Below are positions 21,401 to 29,244 of a stretch of 64,000 nucleotides of DNA, piece by piece. The stretch lies in the NCBI GenBank assembly GCA_032622095.1, contig CP136065.1, positions 37,608,732-37,672,731 on the forward strand, written 5' to 3'. Origin of the DNA: Siphonodentalium dalli. Taxonomy: Eukaryota > Mollusca > Scaphopoda > Gadilida > Siphonodentaliidae. The notes beneath the pieces are model-generated. The model was not told the origin of the DNA, did no database searches, and saw only the letters and a program-made list of their open reading frames with translations. Numbering within the stretch: position 1 is the first letter of the stretch; every line of letters starts with the position of its first letter. The position numbers and the translations under genes are program-made.

Positions 21401-22452
21401 TAGTCTGATCAACATAAAATTTTTCATGAATGTTAATAATGACATGTAGATGGGAACGAGTCATTTTGGGGTCATTCGGCCAAAAAAGATGGCCGCCAGC
21501 AGCCATATTGGATTTTACTCTTTGTATGACTAAATCCTTTAGCACGGGCTACTGGTCATACCTTTTGTCTGATCATCATAAAATTTGTCATGAATGTTAA
21601 TAATGACATGTAGATGGGACTGGGTCATTTTGGGGTCATTCGGCCAAAAACAAAAGGCCACCAGCAGCCATCTTGGATTTCACTCTTTGTATGATTAAAT
21701 CCTTTAGCACGGGCTACAGTTCGTACCTTTAGTCTGATCATCATAAAATTTGTCATGGATGTTAACAATGGCATGTAGATGGGAACGAATCATTTTGGGG
21801 TCATTCGGTCGAAAAACATGGTCGCCAGTGGCCATCTTTGATTTCAAAATTTAATCCATTAGCACAGGCTACAGGTCATACTGTTAGTCTGATAATCTTG
21901 AAATTTGTCATGGATGTCATTATTAGCTCAACTTTACTTTGTAAAGTTTGAGCTATTGCCATGGCTTTGTCGTCCGTCGTCCATGTGTGCGTGTGTACGT
22001 AACGCGTCAACAATAGAGGCTACAGGTCGTACCTTTGATCGGATCATTATGAAATTTGTCACAGCTGTTGACATCAACATTTGTACCGGAATGATTCATT
22101 TTGGGGTCATACGGAAAAAAAACATGGCCGCCAGCGGCCATCTTAGATTTCAAAGTTCACTCCATTAGCACGGGCTACAGGCCGTACTGTTCGTCTGATC
22201 GTCATGAAATTTGTCATGGATGTTAATATTGACATGTAGATGGGAACGAGTAATTTTGGGGTCATTCGGCCAAAAAACATGGCCGCCAGCAGCCATCTTC
22301 GATTTTACTCTTTGCATGACTAAATCCTTTAGCACGGGCTACAGGTCGTAGCTTTAGTCAGATCTTCATAAAATTTGTCATGGATGTTAACAATGACATG
22401 TAGATGGGAACGAGTCATTTTTAGCTCAACTTTACTTTGTAAAGTTTGAGCT
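15427..22452 (+). repeat. Higher-order repeat: 1482-bp units then 1767-bp units
   Basis: The hairpin of the 5' module recurs at 15427, 16909 and 18391 (exactly 1482 bp apart) and at 20158 and 21925 (exactly 1767 bp apart). Each unit has two 5' modules, about 498 bp apart (15427/15925, 16909/17407, 18391/18889, 20158/20656, 21925/22423), and otherwise A/B monomers. The second module has a longer GT microsatellite (for example about 15981-16020). Units are almost identical over their whole length. In the 18889 and 20656 copies the second hairpin has TTGCTC instead of TTAGCTC, a change shared by just these two units. No 3' module occurs in the block, so units are repeated 5'-end-plus-monomer segments, not complete insertions. 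Confidence 0.92.
19314..19883 (+). repeat. 285-bp internal duplication that converts 1482-bp units to 1767-bp units
   Basis: CTAAATCCTTTAGCACGGGC plus the variant GTTGTATCTTTAGTC begins at 19314 and again at 19599, 285 bp later. The junction GGCCAAAAA-CTAAATCC skips the CATGG..TATGA part of a monomer, as expected from out-of-register exchange between two A monomers. The same junction is present in the next unit at about 21366, so the expanded unit was itself duplicated afterwards. Confidence 0.88.
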
Positions 22453-22762
22453 ATTGCCATGGCTTGGTATCCGTCGTCCGTGTGTGTGTGTTTGTGTGTG
22501 TGTGCGTGTGTGATGCGTCAACAATTTCCTTTAGCACGGGCTACAGTTCGTACCTTTGGTCCGATTATTATGAAATTTGTCATGGATGTTGACATTGACA
22601 TGTAGATGGGAACGATTCATTTTGGGGTCATTCGGAAAAAAAACATGGCTGCCATCGGCCATCTTGGATTTCAAAATTCAATCCATTAGCACGGGCTACA
22701 GGCCGTACTGTTCGTCTTATTGTCATGAAATTTGTTATGAATGTTAACAATGACATGTAGAT

Positions 22763-24748
22763 GGGAACGAGTCATTTTGGGGTCATTCGGCCAAAAAACA
22801 TGGCCGCCATCAGCCATCTTGGATTTTACTCTTTGTATGACTAAATCCTTTAGCACGGGCTTCAGGTCGTACCTTTAGTCTGATCATCATAAAATTTGTC
22901 ATGAATGTTAATAATGACATGTAGATGGGAACGAGTTATTTTGGGGTCATTCGGCCAAAAAACATGGCCGCCAGCAGCCATCTTGGATTTTACTCTTTGT
23001 ATGACTAAATCCTTTAGCACGGGCTACAGTTCGTACCTTTAGTCTGATAATCATAAAATTTGTCATGGATGTTAACAATGGCATGTAGATGGGAACGAGT
23101 CATTTTGGGGTCATTCCGACCAAAAACATGGCCGCCAGCAGCCATCTTTGATTTCAAAATTTAATTCATTAGCACGGGCCACAGGTCGTACTGTTCGTCT
23201 TATCATCATGAAATTTGTCATGGATGTTAATATTGACATGTAGATGGGAACGAGTCATTTTGGGGTCATTTGGCCAAAAAACATGGCCGCCAGCAGCCAT
23301 CTTGGATTTTACTCTTTGTATGACTAAATTCTTTAGCACGGGCTACAGGTCGTACCTTTAGTCTGATCATCATAAAATTTGTCATGAATGTTAACAATGA
23401 CATGTAGATGGGAACGAGTCATTTTGGGGTCATTTGGCCGAAAAACATGGCTGCCATCGGCCATCTTGGATTTCAAAATTCAATCCATTAGCACGGGCTA
23501 CAGGCCGTACTGTTCGTCTTATTGTCATGAAATTTGTTATGAATGTTAACATTGACATGTAGATGGAAACGAGTCATTTTGGGGTCATTCGGCCGAAAAA
23601 CATGGCCACCAGCAGCCATCTTGGATTTTACTCTTTGTATGACTAAATCCTTTAGCACGGGCTTCAGGTCGTACCTTTAGTCTGATCATCATAAAATTTG
23701 TCATGAATGTTAACAATGACATGTAGATGGGAACGAGTCATTTTGGGGTCATTTGGCCGAAAAACATGGCTGCCATCGGCCATCTTGGATTTCAAAATTC
23801 AATCCATTAGCACGGGCTACAGGCCGTACTGTTCGTCTTATTGTCATGAAATTTGTTATGAATGTTAACATTGACATGTAGATGGAAACGAGTCATTTTG
23901 GGGTCATTCGGCCGAAAAACATGGCCACCAGCAGCCATCTTGGATTTTACTCTTTGTATGACTAAATCCTTTAGCACGGGCTTCAGGTCGTACCTTTAGT
24001 CTGATCATCATAAAATTTGTCATGAATGTTAATAATGACATGTAGATGGGAACGAGTCATTTTGGGGTCATTCGGCCAAAAAACATGGCCGCCAGCAGCC
24101 ATCTTGGATTTTACTCTTTGTATGACTAAATTCTTTAGCACGGGCTACAGGTCGTACCTATAGTCTGATCATCATAAAATTTGTTGTGAATGTTAACAAT
24201 GACATGTAGATGGGAACGAGTCATTTTGGGGTCATTCGGCCGAAAAACATGGCTGCCATCGGCCAACTTGGATTTCAAAATTCAATCCATTAGCACGGGC
24301 TACAGGCCGTACTGTTCGTCTTATTGTCATGAAATTTGTTATGAATGTCAACAATGACATGTAGATGGGAACGAGTCATTTTGGGGTCATTCGGCCGAAA
24401 AACATGGCCACCAGCAGCCATCTTGGTTTTTACTCTTTGTATGACTAAATTCTTTAGCACGGGCTACAGGTCGTACCTTTAGTCTGATCATCATAAAATT
24501 TGTTGTGAATGTTAACAATGACATGTAGATGGGAACGAGTCATTTTGGGGTCATTCGGCTGAAAAACATGGCTGCCATCGGCCATCTTGGATTTCAAAAT
24601 TCAATCCATTAGCACGGGCTACAGGCCGTACTGTTCGTCTTATTGTCATGAAATTTGTTATGAATGTCAACAATGACGTGTAGATGGGAACGAGTCATTT
24701 TGGGGTCATTCGGCCGAAAAACATGGCCACCAGCAGCCATCTTGGTTT
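22763..24748 (+). repeat. Alternating A-B monomer dimers (319-bp period)
   Basis: From 23091 types A and B alternate strictly: steps are 155, 164, 155, 164, 155, 164 bp. The pairs 23410-23728 and 23729-24047 are near-identical 319-bp dimers with a shared GATGGAAACGAG variant. Two further dimers with the variant AAATTTGTTGTGAATG lie at about 24048-24748. This is a smaller-scale higher-order structure next to the 1.5-1.8-kb one. Confidence 0.85.
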
Positions 24749-24749
24749 T

Positions 24750-24846
24750 TATGTTTACCCATACCATAGTATGGTAAACATAATGTCGACGTCCGGATTG
24801 ACCACTCGTCGTGTGTCCGGCCGTCCGTCCGTCCGTCTGTCCGTCC

Positions 24847-24877
<31 letters not shown>

Positions 24878-24880
24878 CGT
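24750..24880 (+). repeat. Family-2 5' hairpin and CCGT/CTGT microsatellite
   Basis: TATGTTTACCCATA pairs with TATGGTAAACATA around CCATAG with one bulged base. It is followed by ATGTCGACGTCCGGATTGAC and a tetranucleotide tract (about 24816-24880) of CCGT grading into CTGT repeats. The tract then meets the first degenerate 150-bp unit (GATAACTCAAATATTTTCTA). Confidence 0.85.
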
Positions 24881-24889
24881 GGACACTTT

Positions 24890-26345
24890 ACGCATGGTGC
24901 GATAACTCAAATATTTTCTATCCGATCGGAACTAAATTTTGTATATGAGTTTCTCAGACCGAAATACAGATCGAGTTCGAATATGGGTTTGATCCGAGTT
25001 TTTTTTACGGAGTTATGGCCCTTTTTCGACTTCGAATTCATGCATGCTGTCATAACTCAAACAATTTTTATCTGATCGGAACCAAATTTGGTATGCGAGT
25101 TTCAGAGCCCAAAATACAGATCGAGTTCAAATATGGGTTTGATCCGAGTTTTTTTTACGGAGTTATGGCCCTTTTTCGACTTCGAATTCACGCATGCTGT
25201 CATAACTCAAACAATTTTTATCTGATCGGAACCAAATTTGGTATGCGAGTTTCAGAGCCCAAAATACAGATCGAGTTCAAATATGGGTTTGATCCGAGTT
25301 TTTTTTACGGAGTTATGGCCCTTTTTCGACTTCGAATTCACGCATGCTGTCATAACTCAAACAATTTTTATCTGATCGGAACCAAATTTGGTATGCGAGT
25401 TTCAGAGCCCAAAATACAGATCGAGTTCAAATATGGGTTTGATCCGAGTTTTTTTTACGGAGTTATGGCCCTTTTTCGACTTCGAATTCACGCATGCTGT
25501 CATAACTCAAACAATTTTTATCTGATCGGAACCAAATTTGGTATGCGAGTTTCAGAGCCCAAAATACAGATCGAGTTCAAATATGGGTTTGATCCGAGTT
25601 TTTTTTACGGAGTTATGGCCCTTTTTCGACTTCGAATTCACGCATGCTGTCATAACTCAAACAATTTTTATCTGATCGGAACCAAATTTGGTATGCGAGT
25701 TTCAGAGCCCAGAATACAGATCGAGTTCAAATATAGGTTTGATCCGAGTTTTTTTTACGGAGTTATGGCCCTTTTTCGACTTCGAATTCACGCATGCTGT
25801 CATAACTCAAACAATTTTTATCTGATCGGAACCAAATTTGGTATGCGAGTTTCAGAGCCCAAAATACGGAGTTATGGCCCTTTTTCGACTTCGAATTCAC
25901 GCATGCTGTCATAACTCAAACAATTTTTATCTGATCGGAACCAAATTTGGTATGCGAGTATCAGAGCCCAAAATACAGATCGAGTTCGAATATGGGTTTG
26001 ATCCGAGTTTTTTTTACGGAGTTATGGCCCTTTTTCGACTTAGAATTCATGGATGCTACGATAACTAAAAAAAATATTATCTCATGAGAACCAAATTTGT
26101 TATGTGAGTTTCTCTATCTAAAATACAATTCCGAGTTCGAATATGGGTTTGATCAGATTATTTTTAATGGAGTTATGGCCCTTTGATATAGTATTCATCC
26201 ATGCTTCGATACATGTAGCTCAACCAGTTATCGTCTGATTGGAACCAAATTTGGTATGTGAGTTTCTCAACTCAAAATACAGATCATGTTTGAATATGGG
26301 TTAGATCCTATTTTTTATACCAGAGTTGTGGCCCTTTTTAACTAA
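24890..26345 (+). repeat. Family-2 tandem array, exact 150-bp period
   Basis: AGTTATGGCCCTTTTTCGAC starts at 25011, 25161, 25311, 25461, 25611 and 25761 (150 bp each), then at 25870 after a truncated 109-bp unit, and at 26020. Degenerate half-units flank both sides (24890-25010 and about 26045-26345). The centre units are nearly identical. Since 150 is a multiple of three, one frame stays open through six units and gives a 50-residue repeating peptide (25015-25914). I regard that as a by-product. TATCTGATCGGAACCAAATT echoes family 1's AGTCTGATCATCATGAAATT in layout. Confidence 0.92.
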
Positions 26346-26770
26346 GGATTGAACAGATTCGATATTTTTATGCTTATCATGCAGAACCATAGCAGCTAAC
26401 CCCTGTGATATCAGTTTAATAGCACTGAGAGAGAGAATAGATTAACTTGTATTATTGGAAATTAGAGTAATTTTTAGCCATCATATTGTCAGGGCCAGTG
26501 GAAGCTGTAATTGGACAGAGAATCATCTGTTGTTTATTGTATTTCCATACAGCTCTCTGGTTTATGATATCAATGCAGTGTTCCAGTGACATACCTGTAC
26601 CTAATTTTATTGAGTTAAAATTGTTAACCCTTGTCATCAATTTTATGCATTTGTATATTTTTCATGTAATCATTCTCCTATTATATCCCTTTCACTTGTA
26701 TGGATTTTTGTGGTTAAAATGAACCCTTAATTTTCAACATTCCTTATACTTAGCAGAAATACCTTTCATC
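26346..26770. other. Unique part of the family-2 element
   Basis: About 400 bp between the tandem units and one last degenerate unit (about 26755-26890, with AGCCCAAAATACAGAT). No recognised repeat; opposing 62- and 78-codon frames overlap each other and lack support. It occupies the position that the unique 3' module has in family 1. Confidence 0.55.
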
Positions 26771-26938
26771 TGATATATCTCCTTTTATTGAGATGTATGT
26801 AAATTTTGTATGTGAATTTCTCAGCCCAAAATACAGATAGATTTCGAATTTGGGTTTGATCCATTTTTTTAAATTTTAAACAGTTATGGCTTATGGATTT
26901 TCGTGTCAGAACTGAAAATAGCTGATCACTATCGCCAA

Positions 26939-26978
26939 GGTATGGGTTAAACATCTGCCGATCGTGATCGGCCTCTCG
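26939..26978 (+). repeat. Family-2 3' subterminal inverted repeat and terminal hairpin
   Basis: GGTATGGGTTAAACAT pairs with the 5' end at 24751-24765. GCCGATC/GATCGGC with a GT loop (26957-26972) is followed six bases later by the host monomer sequence TTACTCTTTGTATGAC. The distance between subterminal repeat and hairpin is 2 bp, as in family 1. Confidence 0.82.
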
Positions 26979-28170
26979 TTACTCTTTGTATGACTAAATC
27001 CTTTAGCACGGGCTACAGGTCGTACTGTTAGTCTGATCATCATGAAATTTGTCATGAATGTTAACAATGACATGTAGATGGGAACGAGTCATTTTGGGGT
27101 CATTCGGCCAAAAAACATGGCCGCCAGCAGCCATCTTGGATTTTTTGCTCTTTGTATGACTAAATCCTTTAGCACGGGCTTCAGGTCGTACCTTTAGTCT
27201 GATCATCATAAAATTTGTCATGAATGTTAATAATGACATGTAGATGGGAACGAGTCATTTTGGGGTCATTCGGCCTAAAAACATGGCTGCCAGCAGCCAT
27301 CTTGGATTTTACTCTTTGTATGACTAAATCCTTTAGCACGGGCTACAGGTCGTACTGTTAGTCTGATCATCATGAAATTTGTCATGGATGTTAATATTGA
27401 CATGTAGATGGGAACGAGTCATTTTGGGGTCATTCGGCCAAAAAACATGGCCGCCAGCAGCCATCTTGGATTTTACTCTTTGTATGACTAAATCCTTTAG
27501 CACGGCCTACAGGTCGTACCTTTAGTCTGATCATTATAAAATTTGATATTGGAATGTAGATGGGAACGAGTCATTTTGGGGTCATTCGGACAAAAAACAT
27601 GGCCGCCAGCGGCCATCTTGGATTTCAAAATTTAATCCATTAGCACGGGCCACAGGTCGTACTGATTGTCTGATCATCATGAAATTTGTCATGGATGATA
27701 ATATTTACATGTAGATGGGAACGAGTAATTTTGGGGTCATTCGGCCAAAAACATGGCCACCAGCAGCCATCTTAGATTTTACTCTTTGTATGACTAACTT
27801 CTTTATCACGGGCTGCAGGTCGTACCTTTAGTCTGATCATCATGAAATTTGTCCTGGATGTTAATGTTGATATGTAGATGGGAACGAGTAATTTTGGGGT
27901 CATTTGGCGGAAAAAACGTGGCCGCCAGCAGCCATCTTGGATTTTACTCTTTGTATGACTAAATTCTTAGCACGGGCTACAGGTCGTACCTTTAGTCTGA
28001 TCATCATCAAATTTGTCATGGATGTTAACAATGACATGTAGATTGGAATGAGTCATTTTGGGGTCAATCGGCCAAAAAACATGGCCGCCAGCAACCATCT
28101 TGAATTTTACTCTTTACATTACTAAATCCTTTGGCATGGGCTACAGGTCGTACCTTTGGTCAGATCTTCA
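26979..28170 (+). repeat. Continuation of the forward family-1 array
   Basis: Seven to eight forward monomers resume from the exact point interrupted at 24750. The block at about 27540-27830 matches the variant pattern at 13960-14240 (AAATTTAATCCATTAGCACG, GGATGATAATATTTACATG, TATCACGGGCTGCAGG), which ties it to the same array. The last monomer ends GGTCAGATCTTCA and is joined directly to the inverted 3' module. Confidence 0.88.
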
Positions 28171-28290
28171 GGGAATAATTTAATGTGTTACAGTCAATGG
28201 AGCGATTAGGAATGTGGAAAATTGAATGTCTAATACTAGGTTATCAACATGGAGAGATATACCGGTATGTATATAAAAGTAAAATCTAAG
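28171..28290 (-). repeat. Family-1 3' module, inverted and truncated (first of ~24)
   Basis: GGGAATAATTTAATGTGTTA .. CAGTCAATGGAGCGATTAGG .. TAATACTAGGTTATCAACAT is the reverse complement of 8344-8433. It lacks AAGTTGAGCT and the terminal hairpin. The same junction, ATCTTCA then GGGAATAA, recurs in each later unit, for example near 29588, 31286, 32820, 36067, 39312, 42723, 45687, 48533, 51377, 57064 and 62590. This indicates one founding rearrangement followed by amplification. Confidence 0.85.
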
Positions 28291-28942
28291 ATGGTTGCTG
28301 GCGGCTATATTCAAAAATATTTGATAGCTTTAGTCATGCAAAAAGTAAAATCCAACATGGCCATTGGCAGCCATGCTTTAATGCCGAAAAACCCTAAAAT
28401 GGCTCGTTCCCATCTACATGTCATTGTTAACATCCATAACACATTTCATGATCAGACGAACAGTACGACCTGTAGCCTGCGCCAATGGCTTAAATTTATA
28501 AATCCGAGATGACCGCCAGCGGCCATGTTTTTTGGCCAAATGACCCCAAATGACTCGTTCCCATCTACATGTCAATGTCAATATCCATGACAAATTTCAT
28601 AAAGATTAGACCAAAGGTACAACCTGTAGCCCGCGCCAAAGGATTTAGTAATGCAAAGAGTAAAATCCAAGATGGCTGCTGGCGGCCATGTTTTTCGGCC
28701 AAATAACCCCAAAATGACTCGTCCCATATACATGTCATTTCTAATATCAATGACAAATTTCATGAAGTTCCGACCAAAGGTACGACCTGTCGCCCGTGCT
28801 AAACGATTTAGTCATGCAAAGAGTAAAATCCAAGATGGCTGCTGGCGGCCATGTTTTTTTGGCCAAATGACCCCAAAATGACTCGTTCCCATCTACATGT
28901 CAATGTCAATATTCATGACAAATTTCATGAAGATCTCACCAA
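28291..28942 (-). repeat. Reverse-oriented family-1 monomers
   Basis: Here the monomer landmarks appear as complements: AAAATCCAAGATGGCTGCTG, GGCGGCCATGTTTTTTGGCC, AAATGACCCCAAAATGACTC, GTTCCCATCTACATGTCAAT, CATGACAAATTTCATGAAG. About four monomers lie between the inverted 3' module and the first core. The variant CCCATATACATGTCATTTC marks the second-last monomer in most units. Confidence 0.9.
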
Positions 28943-29244
28943 AGCTAAAGATCGAACACATATGCACACTGGTGTTGTAACATGCACACTTGTGTTGTAA
29001 AATACCACATATATGTTTACAACATCGAACATCCAGTGCCTGTATAAAAGTCAATGTCATGTATATGTTCAATAAAAAGTGAGTAGTGGCATATATTTAT
29101 TCAATAATATAACATATATATGACACATACATCAAATAAAGTGCTGTCTTTGTTCACATATACAACCATATGTATTGGATAATATAGAACATAAATGAGC
29201 ATTTTACAACAGCATGCCGTGTGCATATGTGTTCGATCTTAGCT
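28943..29244. repeat. Core module with ~26-bp inverted ends (copy 1 of 24)
   Basis: The left end (28943-28969, AGCTAAAGATCGAACACATA..) and right end (29219-29244, ..TATGTGTTCGATCTTAGCT) are inverted copies. Beyond them the reverse and forward monomers continue the symmetry outward. The inside is AT-rich and not monomer-like. It holds GTGTTGTAA twice (28973, 28992), a stem TGTTGTAAA/TTTACAACA (28993-29024), TATAAAAGTC, CAATAAAAAGTGAG and CAAATAAAGTGCTG. Copies follow with GTGCTGTCT at 29141, 30673, 32373, 33907, 35618, 37154, 38865, 40401, 42112, 43810, 45074, 46655, 47919, 49500, 50764, 52345, 53609, 55190, 56454, 58035, 59299, 60716, 61980 and 63561. The longest frame inside is trivial. Its origin could be an inserted MITE or an acquired 5' region; I cannot decide. 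Confidence 0.82.

Larger units (their letters stand above)
12791..24749 (+). repeat. Main forward family-1 monomer array (about 12 kb)
   Basis: Continuous type A (~164-bp) and type B (~155-bp) monomers, all in one orientation. The landmark GGGAACGAGTCATTTTGGGG returns every 155 or 164 bp, for example at 22763, 22927, 23091, 23246 and 23410. Type B monomers often hold ATGGCCGCCAGCGGCCAT, an 18-nt palindrome with a CA centre (for example 12895-12912); type A has an imperfect version. The array ends where the family-2 element inserts at 24750 and continues at 26979. The only open frames are short repeats of one another and I assign none as genes. Confidence 0.92.
24750..26978 (+). mobile_element. 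Family-2 HINE/pearl-like element, ~2.2 kb, inside a family-1 monomer
   Basis: It has a 5' hairpin (24750-24782), a CCGT/CTGT microsatellite, tandem 150-bp units, a ~400-bp unique part, the 3' subterminal sequence GGTATGGGTTAAACAT (26939-26954; complement of the 5' ATGTTTACCCATACC with one extra base) and the terminal hairpin GCCGATC-GT-GATCGGC (26957-26972) followed by CTCTCG. The left flank CAGCAGCCATCTTGGTTTTT and right flank ACTCTTTGTATGACTAAATC join to a normal monomer found intact at about 24413-24452. No duplication longer than TT is seen, as expected for Helentron-like insertion. The sequence is unrelated to family 1 but the order of parts is the same. No protein gene. Confidence 0.82.

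Noticed and set aside
12791-24749. CRISPR-like array
   Set aside because: There are no short constant repeats separated by unique spacers; whole 155-164-bp monomers are repeated, and the DNA is eukaryotic in character.
25015-25914. A 299-codon open frame with a 50-residue repeat as a protein gene
   Set aside because: It exists only because a 150-bp non-coding unit is repeated in frame. It starts mid-unit, ends by a unit truncation, has no recognised domain, and the flanking units are degenerate.
29060-29150. Gene end or promoter from TATAAAA and AATAAA strings in the core
   Set aside because: Such strings are expected in AT-rich DNA, and no coding frame precedes them. I kept them only as a point to test.
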